A stretch of 53,545 bases of DNA, from contig JAQBOA010000090.1 of assembly GCA_028288305.1 (NCBI GenBank), positions 1-53,545 on the forward strand, read 5' to 3'. The stretch is from Mucilaginibacter sp. (GTDB taxonomy: Bacteria; Bacteroidota; Bacteroidia; Sphingobacteriales; Sphingobacteriaceae). Each line of letters starts with the position of its first letter. The first letter of the stretch is position 1. The notes beneath the pieces were generated by a model. The model worked only from the letters and a program-made list of their open reading frames with translations, was not told the origin of the DNA and did not search any database. Shown piece after piece: positions 35,018-44,332 of the stretch. The position numbers were made by a program, and so were the translations under genes.

Positions 35018-37009
35018 ATGAAAAAACCTTTACTTATCACCTATATTTTCTTGTTGATTTGTAGTATTGTTTCAGCTCAAGATTTTCCTTATGGCACGGT
35101 TAACCAGCAGGAAATGGACATGAAAAGTTATTCAAAAGATACTTCGGCACACGCAGTTGTTTTACAGGAATATGGCAAAACAAGAATAGGTTTGGTTACT
35201 GATGAAAATATCAGGGTAATTTTTGAATACCATGTTAAAATAAAAATTTTTAATAACAAAGGTTTTGACTATGGAACTGTTCAAATACCTATTTATCATT
35301 CAAATGATGATGCGGATACTTATGAAAGCTTAGAAGAAATTACAGGGGTTACCTATTTTAAAGATGACAATGGCACAACTCAGAAAGTTGAACTGGAAAA
35401 ACAAAATATATTCCCTGTAAATGAGACCAAACATTGGGCAAATTACAAATTTGCAATGCCGGGTATACGTAATGGCTGCATTATAGAATATAAATACAGA
35501 TTAATTTCACCTTATTTTGAAACTCTTCACCCATGGGTTTTCCAAGCACTTATACCTAAAGTCTATTCAGAATATGAGGTTCATATCCCCGCATATTGGA
35601 GGTATAATGTTTCATTGAAGGGAAATTTAAAACTCACTAAAAATACAGCAGCTGTTGAGCGTGGTTGTTTCTCAATAAATAGTGGGATCGCATCAGCAGA
35701 TTGTTCATCACTCGTTTACGGCATAAGTGATATTCCCGCATTTGTTAGTGAAGATTATATAACCTCATCGAAAAACTATTTATCAGCCATAAATTTTGAA
35801 GAATCTGACTTCACAAGCCCTTATAGTCGAGCTAAAATAAAAATAACCAAAGACTGGAAAGACGTTGACTATATTCTTAAAAATGATCTTTATTTTGGTG
35901 ATCAATTAAAAAAGAAAGGGCTTTTTAAAGATCGTATTGTTCCTCTTGTAACTGGGAAATCAGATGATTTAAGTAAAGCCCAGGCTATTTACAGCTGGAT
36001 ACAACAACTGTTTAAATGGAATGGACAAAACGGTATTGTAACTAGTTATAGCATCAGTAAAGTATTAGAAACACATAAGGGAAGCGCAGCTGATATCAAT
36101 CTTTCATTGGTTACCGCTTTAAATGCTGCAGGTTTAAATGCCAGTGCTGTTTTATTATCAACCCGGGATAACGGGACAGTAAGTTCATTATACCCCGTTA
36201 TTAATGATTTTAATTATATAATAGCGCGGGTTGATATTGGGGACAAAAATTATCTCCTGGATGCGACAGATCCATTACTTCCATTTGGCATGCTGCCATT
36301 TAGATGTTTAAATGATAAAGGCCGGGTCTTTAGTTTGGATAAACCTTCCTATTGGATGGATATAAATCCGCCGCAAAAACAAAAAAGCACGCATACACTT
36401 GATTTAACCCTTCAAGAGGATGGTAAATTAAAAGGCACATTAGTAAATTACTTTTTTGGTTATGATGCTTATAAAAAAAGGGAGGCTATTAAAAAATTCA
36501 ATACAATAGATGAATATACAGAGGATCTTAATAGCCAATTTTCAAGAATAAAGATTCTGAAATCAGAGATCACTAATATGGATAGCCTGGACAAACCCCT
36601 GGAAGAAAAATATGAGCTGGAAATAAATATTCTTGAAAAAATTAATGGAGAACGATTATCGTTTAATCCTTTTTTTTGGTATAAGATAGATACAAACCCC
36701 TTTAAATTAGTTGAACGTTCTTATCCTGTAGACCTTGGCATGACTTACGACGAAAGATTTATAATAACCATTAACCTGCCATCACAATATATTGTTGAAA
36801 CACCACCACAAATTTTTGCGATAGCTATGCCTGATAATGGTGGAAAGTTTATGACAAATTATGAGCCTGGCGGTAATTCCTTCACATTTTCACATGTTAT
36901 CCAGTTTGCCAAGCCGGTTTATAATTCAAATGAATATCCGTATTTGAAAGAGCTTTATAATAAGATCATTCAATCAGAAAAAGTGGAGATGGTTTTTAAG
37001 AAAAAATAA
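35018..37009 (+). CDS. DUF3857/transglutaminase-fold protein lacking catalytic residues
   Basis: About 663 residues from the ATG at 35018; signal peptide about 1-21 (SIVSAQ). A DUF3857 domain (about 55-230) is followed by a transglutaminase-like core and a C-terminal beta domain. At the catalytic Cys position the motif reads HKGSAADINL with A357 instead of Cys, and at the His position it reads FNYIIA with Y400. So it is almost certainly a pseudoenzyme. Its stop overlaps the start of the next, similar but active-looking gene by 1 bp, suggesting a coupled pair in the periplasm or at the surface. Confidence 0.85.
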   Translation: MKKPLLITYIFLLICSIVSAQDFPYGTVNQQEMDMKSYSKDTSAHAVVLQEYGKTRIGLVTDENIRVIFEYHVKIKIFNNKGFDYGTVQIPIYHSNDDADTYESLEEITGVTYFKDDNGTTQKVELEKQNIFPVNETKHWANYKFAMPGIRNGCIIEYKYRLISPYFETLHPWVFQALIPKVYSEYEVHIPAYWRYNVSLKGNLKLTKNTAAVERGCFSINSGIASADCSSLVYGISDIPAFVSEDYITSSKNYLSAINFEESDFTSPYSRAKIKITKDWKDVDYILKNDLYFGDQLKKKGLFKDRIVPLVTGKSDDLSKAQAIYSWIQQLFKWNGQNGIVTSYSISKVLETHKGSAADINLSLVTALNAAGLNASAVLLSTRDNGTVSSLYPVINDFNYIIARVDIGDKNYLLDATDPLLPFGMLPFRCLNDKGRVFSLDKPSYWMDINPPQKQKSTHTLDLTLQEDGKLKGTLVNYFFGYDAYKKREAIKKFNTIDEYTEDLNSQFSRIKILKSEITNMDSLDKPLEEKYELEINILEKINGERLSFNPFFWYKIDTNPFKLVERSYPVDLGMTYDERFIITINLPSQYIVETPPQIFAIAMPDNGGKFMTNYEPGGNSFTFSHVIQFAKPVYNSNEYPYLKELYNKIIQSEKVEMVFKKK

Positions 37010-38922
37010 TGAAATCAATTTTAATAGCTTTTAGTCTTATTATATCATATACAATTGCCATTGCACAGCAAAACTATGATGCAAGTCTTATACCAAAAGA
37101 ACTTTTACCATATGCAAGCGCAGTATTAAGGGATGAGGAACAAAATATAGTAGTAGAGGATTTCGATAATATATTGGTTCATTTTAAAACTGTTGTTACC
37201 ATTTTAAATAAAAATGGTGATCACATGGCACATATTAATTTAGAGCATGATAAAAGCACAATTATAAAATATGTTAAGGGTGCCATTTATAATCAATTTG
37301 GTAAACAAACAGGTAAATTCTCTGAAGGTGATTTTGAAGATGCAAGTGCATGGGATGGATTTTCATTATTTACAGACATAAGGATTAAACACTATTTTCC
37401 ATCCGTCACCGAATACCCCTACACTATAGTTTACGAATATGAACTCCATTTAAAACAATCGCTTGCCCTTCCACAGTGGGAACCGGTTTTAAATTTTGGT
37501 ATTGCTGTTGAAAAAAGTTCATTTACACTTAGTTGCAAACGGAATTTTAACGTCAGGTACAGAGAAACAAACATTCCTGAAAAAGTAAGTATGATGTCTG
37601 ATTCAAGAAACTCCAAAATTTATACTTGGTCTATAAGCAATTTAAAAGCTGTTAAGGATGAGCCTTTTAGTCCATATGATAAAAATTATTTACCAAATGT
37701 AGAAATTGTCCCTGAAAAATTTTCTTATTACGGTTTTGAAGGATCATTCGCAAATTGGAAAGAGTTAGGCAAGTGGATGAACGATAAGTTAATAGTCAAC
37801 CGACAAGAGTTACCAGCAGAAACAGTTGAGCACATTAAGGAATTAACAAACGATATTTCCGATCCTAAGTTAAAAGCTAAAAAAATTTATGAGTTTATGC
37901 AAGCTAAAACACATTACGTAAGTATTCAGGTCGGCATAGGCGGTATTCAACCTTTTTTGGCTGCAGATGTCAATAAACAAAATTATGGAGACTGCAAAGC
38001 TTTGGTTAATTATACTCAGGCATTATTAAAAGCGATAAATATAGACTCATATTACTGTGTTGTGGAAAGTGGCAGGAAATATAAGGTGAGCTTATTAAAA
38101 GATTTTGCTAGCATAGAACAAGGCGATCATATTATTTTATGCCTTCCATTTAAAAATGATACTACCTGGGCAGATTGTACAAGCCAGACTATACCTTTTG
38201 GTTATTTAGGCTCGTTTACAGACGACCGCAATGTGCTTGCCTGTACACCAGATGGCGGCAAGCTAATGCATACCCCTAAATATACACACAAGGATAATTT
38301 GGAAAGCCGTAAAGCCAATTTTATTATTAACGAAGCCGGAGAATTATCGGGTATTATGACCACCACCTTTAAAGGCACTGACTATGAGGACAGGGATGAA
38401 CTGATCAATGAACCTGTGAAAGAACAGTATAAAATGTTACAAAAAATTTATCCCATTAATAATCTTGATATTTTAAATCTCGAGGTGAAACAGGATAAAA
38501 GCTTTGATCCTGTTACAACAGAAAATATAAAACTGCATGCCCGCGATTATGCCTCATTAACCGATGGTAAATATTATTTTATGCTAAACCCGGTAAACAG
38601 GAAGACGGATGTTCCAAAACAGGTTTTTAACCGTTTAAATGATGTTTATATAAACAGGGGTTATACAAAAGAGGATGAGGTAACATTTACTGTTCCGGCT
38701 AATTACCATTTAGATAAAACCCCCTTAAATGATATAATTGATAAACCATTTGCTAAATTCACTTCAACTATGGAATTAAAAGGCAACCAACTGATATACA
38801 AACGAAAACTTCAGCTTATTGACGGAACCTATAGCAAAGACACCTACCAGGATTTTGTTGATTTCTTTCAGGAAGTAGTTGATGCTGACAGTTATACTGT
38901 GGTGCTTGTTAAAAACAATTAA
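37009..38922 (+). CDS. DUF3857/transglutaminase-like exported protein, intact triad
   Basis: A 637-residue protein with a signal peptide (about 1-20, ending IAIAQQ), a DUF3857 domain (about 60-215), a transglutaminase-like core and a C-terminal beta domain. The papain-like triad is present: C329 in YGDCKALV, H374 in GDHIIL and D389 in TTWADCTS. Its start overlaps the stop of the preceding paralogue (TAATG), and the two diverge mainly at the triad. It may act as a cysteine peptidase or transamidase with the inactive partner as a helper. It ends 4 bp inside a convergent small gene. Confidence 0.88.
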   Translation: MKSILIAFSLIISYTIAIAQQNYDASLIPKELLPYASAVLRDEEQNIVVEDFDNILVHFKTVVTILNKNGDHMAHINLEHDKSTIIKYVKGAIYNQFGKQTGKFSEGDFEDASAWDGFSLFTDIRIKHYFPSVTEYPYTIVYEYELHLKQSLALPQWEPVLNFGIAVEKSSFTLSCKRNFNVRYRETNIPEKVSMMSDSRNSKIYTWSISNLKAVKDEPFSPYDKNYLPNVEIVPEKFSYYGFEGSFANWKELGKWMNDKLIVNRQELPAETVEHIKELTNDISDPKLKAKKIYEFMQAKTHYVSIQVGIGGIQPFLAADVNKQNYGDCKALVNYTQALLKAINIDSYYCVVESGRKYKVSLLKDFASIEQGDHIILCLPFKNDTTWADCTSQTIPFGYLGSFTDDRNVLACTPDGGKLMHTPKYTHKDNLESRKANFIINEAGELSGIMTTTFKGTDYEDRDELINEPVKEQYKMLQKIYPINNLDILNLEVKQDKSFDPVTTENIKLHARDYASLTDGKYYFMLNPVNRKTDVPKQVFNRLNDVYINRGYTKEDEVTFTVPANYHLDKTPLNDIIDKPFAKFTSTMELKGNQLIYKRKLQLIDGTYSKDTYQDFVDFFQEVVDADSYTVVLVKNN

Positions 38923-39035
38923 CTGAAAATAATAATACCCAGAATGATGCCTATGATCATGATGACATAAAGCAATATCTCGTTTCCGGCATACTTTTTA
39001 TATTTTGTCCAGAAATCGTATTTTCCATTTTCCAT
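38919..39035 (-). CDS. Small 38-residue single-pass membrane protein
   Basis: An ORF of 38 codons. It begins MENGKYDFWTKYKKYAGNE and is followed by an unbroken hydrophobic stretch of about 18 residues rich in Ile and Gly, ending FS. The form is typical of a small inner-membrane protein with its N-terminus in the cytosol. It lies 28 bp downstream of the NlpC/P60 gene on the same strand and overlaps the convergent transglutaminase-like gene by 4 bp. There is no Shine-Dalgarno sequence, but that is normal here. No family is recognised. Confidence 0.55.
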   Translation of the reverse strand: MENGKYDFWTKYKKYAGNEILLYVIMIIGIILGIIIFS

Positions 39036-39063
39036 GATGCTGTAAAGTTAGCAATTTCTTCCA

Positions 39064-39630
39064 TTACTTGCCCGGAGCAGTGTTTGGTTCATTAGCCAGA
39101 ACGGATCCGCATCTCGAAAAATATTTATAGGTATATGGATCATGCAACTGTGCGATCATGACTCCTTTTGATGTACTTGCATGCACATAATAACCATTTT
39201 GAAGGTAAACGCCAACATGACTGAATTTCTTTCCGTCGTAATCAAAAAATACCAGGTCGCCTTCAATAAGTTCTTCTTCGTATTTACGTTTGATAATGTT
39301 TATTTGCTGGCCGGTTGAACGGGGTATATTAATGCCATAAACCTGTTGCTCCAGCAATTGTGTCAATGCAGAACAGTCGACACCATCTTTATCCTGACCA
39401 CCAAATTTATATGGAGTCCCCATCCACTGATCTATAAAAGCATATAAACGACCATTTTGTATAGCATTTTTATCTACACCCATTATTTCTGAATATTTTT
39501 CGGCTATTGATGGCTGTGGTTTAACTATCTCACCAGGTTCACCCTTAAGCACTGCTTTCCTGGTATGACAGGAAGTAAGAATAATCACAAAACAAAAAGA
39601 AATGCAATACAGGTAACGTATTTTATTCAT
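39064..39630 (-). CDS. NlpC/P60-family peptidoglycan hydrolase lipoprotein
   Basis: About 188 residues from the ATG at 39630 (MNKIRYLY). The lipobox LTSC gives a lipid anchor near residue 20. The C-terminal NlpC/P60 domain (about 68-180) cuts stem peptides, probably at D-Glu-diaminopimelate bonds. The catalytic Cys is in KDGVDCSALTQL, the His in FSHVGVYL and the third residue in the YYVHAS strand (H). No SH3 or LysM cell-wall-binding domain is attached. It probably acts on the periplasmic face of the outer membrane. A small membrane ORF follows. Confidence 0.9.
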   Translation of the reverse strand: MNKIRYLYCISFCFVIILTSCHTRKAVLKGEPGEIVKPQPSIAEKYSEIMGVDKNAIQNGRLYAFIDQWMGTPYKFGGQDKDGVDCSALTQLLEQQVYGINIPRSTGQQINIIKRKYEEELIEGDLVFFDYDGKKFSHVGVYLQNGYYVHASTSKGVMIAQLHDPYTYKYFSRCGSVLANEPNTAPGK

Positions 39631-39699
39631 AATGTATAAAAATACGTTCAAACGGCAATTAAGGTTACCCTGATATTGTTAACATATTAACACTGGTAG

Positions 39700-39799
39700 G
39701 AAGGAGTCCGAAAGTCGGAGGTCCGAAAGTCCGTAAGATAGAACCCTTAGAAATTCGAATCAAAAACAATCGTAAATCGTAATTCTAAAATCGTAAATC
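39700..39799. repeat. Word repeat: AGTCCGAAAGTC and AATCGTAAATC
   Basis: The left part has AGTCCGAAAGTCGGAGGTC-type words (39700-39740), and the right part AATCGTAAATCGTAATTC words (39747-39799). Here the two sides are not reverse complements of each other, so this looks like two half-elements from different vocabularies. Confidence 0.65.
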
Positions 39800-39997
39800 T
39801 TAGTATCTTCTTCTCATTACCCTGATCATTTGCCTGTGCCTTTTAGCTTCATAATAGTCGTTAACTACTAAAATAGCATATATAATGCCCGGCACCCAAA
39901 ACAGCAAAGTAAGAATAACGCTTAATATAAATGAGCCCACACGACCTGTTGTTAATACAGCTATTGGTGGGAATAGAAAACAAAGAAAATAGCGCAT
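39800..39997 (-). CDS. Pmp3/YqaE-family small membrane protein
   Basis: About 65 residues from the ATG at 39997 (MRYFLCFLFPP); an ATG two codons upstream is possible. Two transmembrane helices (about 3-21 and 27-46) bracket a short turn, with FLFPPIAVLTTG and LLFWVPGIIYAILVV as family marks, followed by a very basic tail (KRHRQMIRVMRRR). Pmp3/YqaE proteins influence membrane potential and stress tolerance. It lies alone between word-repeat gaps, upstream of the NlpC/P60 gene. Confidence 0.88.
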   Translation of the reverse strand: MRYFLCFLFPPIAVLTTGRVGSFILSVILTLLFWVPGIIYAILVVNDYYEAKRHRQMIRVMRRRY

Positions 39998-40059
39998 AAT
40001 CATGTCAACAATTTATTACTATTAAGACGATTAAAGTGTGGTTTTGTTACAGTTCATTT

Positions 40060-40193
40060 GTCTGAATCTATGATGCCTAGGATTAAAAGATTTTAGGATT
40101 CTTAAAAAGTGCAAATCTTATAATCCTAAAATCTTACAAATCTTAGTTCAGACAATGGTAAATCGTAATTCTAAAATCGTAAATCGTAAATCC
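40060..40193. repeat. Word repeat: GTCTGAA...AGGATT with inverted copy plus AATCGTAA tail
   Basis: Left arm 40060-40102 (GTCTGAATC, AGGATTAAAAGATTTTAGG) and right arm 40122-40153 (AATCCTAAAATC, GTTCAGAC) are imperfect reverse complements. A tail of AAATCGTAA words (40159-40193) follows. The arm sequence is nearly the same as that at 44333-44428, 4 kb away. Confidence 0.8.
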
Positions 40194-40195
40194 AA

Positions 40196-42805
40196 TTATC
40201 CCTTTATCACCCTCTGTATCTCATCAAGTTTCATCAACGCTTCAACCGGCGTTAAGGTGTTTACATCAAGGTTGTTCAGGGTATCCCTGATTTTAACTAA
40301 AACCGGGTCGTCAATGGAAAACATTTGCATTTGTACGGCTTGCTTTTGTACTTTGCGGATACTTTCTTTTATGTGTTCCCCTCCTGTCCGCTCGGCTTCA
40401 AGTTTTTTTAGGATTTCGTTGGCACGACTCAGGACCTTTTGAGGCATCCCGGCAAGTTTAGCTACATGGATACCAAAGCTATGCTCACTGCCGCCAGGAA
40501 CCAGCTTTCGTAAAAAAATGATCTGCTGCCCTACCTCTTTAACCGATACATTAAAATTTTTAATGCGGTTAAAAGAATTACTTAACTCATTCAGTTCGTG
40601 ATAATGGGTTGCGAATAGAGTTTTAGCTCTTGTTTGCGGCTGGTTATGCAAAAATTCGGCAATTGACCAGGCAATAGAAATGCCATCATAAGTAGAGGTT
40701 CCACGGCCAATCTCATCCAATAAGATCAAACTTCTGTCCGACAGGTTATTGAGAATACTGGCAGTCTCGTTCATCTCCACCATAAAGGTCGATTCGCCCG
40801 ATGTCAGGTTATCCGAAGCTCCTACCCTTGTAAATATCTTATCAACCAAACCAATGGAAACAGCCTTTGCAGGCACAAAACAGCCCATTTGCGCCATCAG
40901 TACAATTAGTCCGGTTTGCCTAAGCAGAGCCGACTTACCCGCCATATTAGGACCGGTAATAATAATGATCTGCTGGGTTTCTGAATCCAAATAAACATCG
41001 TTGGTAATATAAGTTTCGCCAAGGGGCAGATTTTTCTCAATCACCGGATGCCTCCCTCCTTTTATATCAATTACCCGGCTATCATTAATTTCCGGTTTAA
41101 CGTAATAATTTTTGATGGCTATGGTGGCGAAATTGAGCAACACATCTAAACGGGCAATTAACTGTGCGTTTAACTGTATAGGCTTAATATACTCAGCAAG
41201 AGAATAAAGCAGATCATTATATAGCCTGGTTTCCAGTGCAAGTATTTTTTCTTCGGCTCCTAAAATTTGCTCTTCGTATTCTTTTAGCTCAGGTGTGATA
41301 TAACGTTCGGCATTTACCAGTGTTTGTTTACGGATCCAATCCGAAGGCACTTTGTCTCTGTGACTATGAGTAACCTCCAGGTAATAACCAAAAACATTAT
41401 TAAAGGATACTTTCAGCGATGGTATGCCGGTTGACTCTGCTTCCCGCTTTTGTATTTCCAGTAAATATCCTTTGCCTCCAAACGCGATCTTACGTAACCG
41501 GTCAAGTTCTTCGTTAATGCCCTCGTTCATCACACTGCCTTTTATCAGCATTACCGGAGGTTCGGAACTCAATTCCTTTTCAATTTTTTCGCATATTAAT
41601 GAACATGGGTTTAATTGTGCGCTGATGGCTTGCAATGGCAAATTAGCCGATGCTTCGCCTAATTTTTTAATGGTGTCAATAGCATGCAATGCTTTTTTTA
41701 ACTGGCAAACTTCCCTCGGGTTTGCTTTTTGCAGACCGATTTTAGAGATCAGCCGTTCCAAATCGCCGATGAGGCGGATATTTTGTTTCAAGGTTTCCCG
41801 AAGCTCTTCCTGCTCAATGAGGAATTCTACCACACCCAGGCGATCATTAATTGGTTTAATTTCTTTTAACGGCATCACAATCCAGCGGCGCAGCAGGCGT
41901 GCACCCATAGGCGAGCAGGTTTGGTCGAGCACATCAACTAATGTAAGGGCATTCTCATTAGCCGAGCCAACCAGTTCCAGGTTGCGAACGCTATACCTGT
42001 CGAGCCATAGGTAACGGTCTTCCTCTATGCGGCTAATAGCTGATATATGCTGCAGGTTACGATGTTCAGTTTCGTTCAGATAATGCAGGGCCACACCAGC
42101 GGCAACGATGCCCAGGTTCAGCTTATCAATTCCAAAACCCTTGAGCGATTTTACACCGAAATGTTTCAACAGCACTTCGTTGGAGTAATCACCACTATAA
42201 GGCCATTCATCAAGCGTGTAGGTGTAAAAGCGGTCGCCGAAGGTGTTTTTAAAATCGTGATTACGGCTTTTGGGATAGATCACCTCACTCGGCGAATAAC
42301 TTTGCAGCAATTTATCAATATAATCGCTGTTGCCCTGTGCGGTTAAAAATTCGCCGGTGCTGATGTCAATTAAAGCTATGCCGATGCTGTTTTTCTCAAA
42401 ATAAAGGGAAGCCAGGTAGTTATTGCTTTTTTGATGCAGGATATTATCATTAATGGCAACACCTGGCGTAACCAACTCCGTAACGCCGCGTTTTACAATA
42501 GTTTTAGTGGTCTTTGGGTCTTCCAGCTGATCGCAAATGGCAACCCGCTGACCAGCCCTTACCAATTTTGGCAAATAAGTATCCAGTGAATGATGCGGAA
42601 AGCCCGCCAGCTCAATGTGTGTAGCTGCCCCATTGGCCCGCCGGGTTAGCACAATGCCCAAAATTCCAGCAGCTTTAATGGCATCCTCGCCAAAAGTTTC
42701 GTAAAAATCACCCACGCGGAACAAAAGTAAGGCGCCGGGGTACTTTACCTTAATGGCATTGTACTGCTGCATTAACGGCGTCTCTTTAGTAATTTCCTTT
42801 GCCAA
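40196..42805 (-). CDS. mutS: DNA mismatch repair protein MutS
   Basis: An 869-residue MutS. The mismatch-reading motif is FRVGDFYETFG near 29-39. The C-terminal ATPase has Walker A GPNMAGKSALLRQ, Walker B LLDEIGRGTSTYDG and the signature ATHYHEL. The only plausible start is TTG (first base 42805): the frame upstream has a stop with no ATG or GTG between. An AAAGGAG Shine-Dalgarno match (42814-42820) stands 8 bp before it. MutL is not in the window. Confidence 0.97.
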   Translation of the reverse strand: MAKEITKETPLMQQYNAIKVKYPGALLLFRVGDFYETFGEDAIKAAGILGIVLTRRANGAATHIELAGFPHHSLDTYLPKLVRAGQRVAICDQLEDPKTTKTIVKRGVTELVTPGVAINDNILHQKSNNYLASLYFEKNSIGIALIDISTGEFLTAQGNSDYIDKLLQSYSPSEVIYPKSRNHDFKNTFGDRFYTYTLDEWPYSGDYSNEVLLKHFGVKSLKGFGIDKLNLGIVAAGVALHYLNETEHRNLQHISAISRIEEDRYLWLDRYSVRNLELVGSANENALTLVDVLDQTCSPMGARLLRRWIVMPLKEIKPINDRLGVVEFLIEQEELRETLKQNIRLIGDLERLISKIGLQKANPREVCQLKKALHAIDTIKKLGEASANLPLQAISAQLNPCSLICEKIEKELSSEPPVMLIKGSVMNEGINEELDRLRKIAFGGKGYLLEIQKREAESTGIPSLKVSFNNVFGYYLEVTHSHRDKVPSDWIRKQTLVNAERYITPELKEYEEQILGAEEKILALETRLYNDLLYSLAEYIKPIQLNAQLIARLDVLLNFATIAIKNYYVKPEINDSRVIDIKGGRHPVIEKNLPLGETYITNDVYLDSETQQIIIITGPNMAGKSALLRQTGLIVLMAQMGCFVPAKAVSIGLVDKIFTRVGASDNLTSGESTFMVEMNETASILNNLSDRSLILLDEIGRGTSTYDGISIAWSIAEFLHNQPQTRAKTLFATHYHELNELSNSFNRIKNFNVSVKEVGQQIIFLRKLVPGGSEHSFGIHVAKLAGMPQKVLSRANEILKKLEAERTGGEHIKESIRKVQKQAVQMQMFSIDDPVLVKIRDTLNNLDVNTLTPVEALMKLDEIQRVIKG

Positions 42806-42813
42806 CCAGTTTA

Positions 42814-42820
42814 CTCCTTT
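42814..42820 (-). promoter_or_regulatory. Shine-Dalgarno site supporting the TTG start of mutS
   Basis: AAAGGAG on the minus strand, 8 bp before the TTG. Strong ribosome sites are rare in this window. It supports a genuine rare start codon with the site compensating for it. Confidence 0.6.
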
Positions 42821-42913
42821 TTAATAGATGGGTAAAGTTAACGCATTGTGCCATGTTTAGCCCGATTGTGGAAAATTTAGCAGTTTGTGGATTGTTGCAT
42901 CCTCATCAATCAG

Positions 42914-43120
42914 GGCAAACGCATTAAAATAATTTAAATGCTTTTTTTATAGCGATGGGTTTCAAACCCATCGCTATATGATAACATTTACCCTTGTATA
43001 GTCTCAGCTTACGGATTATTACCGATTTCAAACCAATTATTCGGCTTAGCATGTTAAAATATCGGATCCAAGTATTAATGGATAGGTTCTTTTAACAATA
43101 AATATTTTAATGCGTTTGCC
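42914..43120. repeat. Mobile-like inverted repeat around a central hairpin
   Basis: GGCAAACGCATTAAAATA (42914-42931) and its exact reverse complement (43103-43120) form 18-bp perfect inverted repeats 171 bp apart. Between them, nearer the left end, lies a perfect hairpin, TATAGCGATGGGTTT-C-AAACCCATCGCTATA (42948-42978), preceded by seven T. CCTCATCAAT occurs in the same orientation near both ends (42901 and about 43124). The roughly 225-bp unit resembles a small non-coding mobile element remnant between the divergent mutS and C1B peptidase genes. Confidence 0.6.
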
Positions 43121-43192
43121 TTGCCTCATCAATATCAAATATTTTATTTAAATATTATTATTACTTTTAGTTTTTAAACTATTTGATAAACT

Positions 43193-44320
43193 ATGACAAA
43201 GTACCTGGCAATTGTATTGCTCTTTATTTCTGTAAACTGTGCACTGTCCCAGAGCAATGTTCCGGTTACCATTAAACAGATAACCGCCGGAACGGTAAAA
43301 TTTCAGGGGGGCACAAACACCTGCTGGTCATTTTCAACCACTTCGATGATTGAATCGGGCTCGATTCAAAATCAACAAAAAGACATTGACCTTTCTGAAC
43401 TTTATACTGCCCGTAACCTGTTTATCGAAAAGGCGAAACGCTATATTTTATCAAACGGTACTACCTTGTTCGAGGCTGGTGGTTTATCGCACGATGCCTT
43501 ATATGGGATACAAAAATACGGGGCTGTGCCTAATGAATTTTACACAAGGGAAAAAGCAGTTAAGTTTTCAGTAACTTCTTCCAAACAACTTGATGAGGTA
43601 CTTAAAAATTACCTGGATTCGGTACTTAAAACAAGACCAATTGATGCAAACTGGCTTCCAGGTTTTATAAAAAAACATGATGATATTGCCGGAGTTCCGC
43701 CCGAAAAATTTAACTGGGATGGTAAGGAATACACCCCTTTAACTTTCTCCAGGGAAGTATTGAAATTTAACCCGGATGATTATGTAACCATCACCTCCTT
43801 TACCCATCACCCTTTTTACCAGAATTTCGCGCTTGAAATACAGGATAATTTTTTGATGGCAGAAAAATATTTAAATGTCCCATTAGATGAATTGATCAGC
43901 ATTGCCAGCAAAACTATTGAAAAAGGTTATTCATTGGCTGTTGATGTGGATAACAGCAATAATGGCTGGAACTGCTATAAAAGTGGTTATGCCTTATTTG
44001 AAAAAGATAGGTTCAACAAAGTAAACGACCCTGATACTGTTGAAATGAATTACAGTCCGCAATTGCGCCAGCAGTTGTTTGAAACGCTGGAGACACAGGA
44101 CGATCACTTGATCCATGTAGTAGGAATTGCTAAAAGCAAAAATGGGAAACTATTCTTTATCTTAAAAGATTCCTTTGGAGCAGAAAACGGTTTTAAAGGA
44201 TATGATTATGTATCTGTAAATTATTTCGGCATTAACGCATTAAGCATTACTGTACCTAAAAAAGCACTTGATCAAAAATATTTGAAAGTGGCTGATAATA
44301 AGCCGGGAAGAGATTTGTGA
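43193..44320 (+). CDS. C1B cysteine peptidase (bleomycin-hydrolase type)
   Basis: A 375-residue protein with an N-terminal signal peptide (about 1-20). The papain-type site has Q38 and C44 in FQGGTNTCWSFS. The catalytic His is H308 in DDHLIHVVGIAK. The third residue, usually Asn in VENSWG or VKNSWG, is D326 in LKDSFG. Bleomycin-hydrolase-type enzymes are aminopeptidases; a signal peptide suggests periplasmic or surface action. The Asn-to-Asp change may lower or alter activity. It is convergent with the PCD gene. Confidence 0.85.
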   Translation: MTKYLAIVLLFISVNCALSQSNVPVTIKQITAGTVKFQGGTNTCWSFSTTSMIESGSIQNQQKDIDLSELYTARNLFIEKAKRYILSNGTTLFEAGGLSHDALYGIQKYGAVPNEFYTREKAVKFSVTSSKQLDEVLKNYLDSVLKTRPIDANWLPGFIKKHDDIAGVPPEKFNWDGKEYTPLTFSREVLKFNPDDYVTITSFTHHPFYQNFALEIQDNFLMAEKYLNVPLDELISIASKTIEKGYSLAVDVDNSNNGWNCYKSGYALFEKDRFNKVNDPDTVEMNYSPQLRQQLFETLETQDDHLIHVVGIAKSKNGKLFFILKDSFGAENGFKGYDYVSVNYFGINALSITVPKKALDQKYLKVADNKPGRDL

Positions 44321-44332
44321 TTTGGGGAATTT

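Noticed and set aside
41424..42014. A 196-codon plus-strand frame within mutS
   Set aside because: It lies entirely opposite a clear mutS gene and has no family features.
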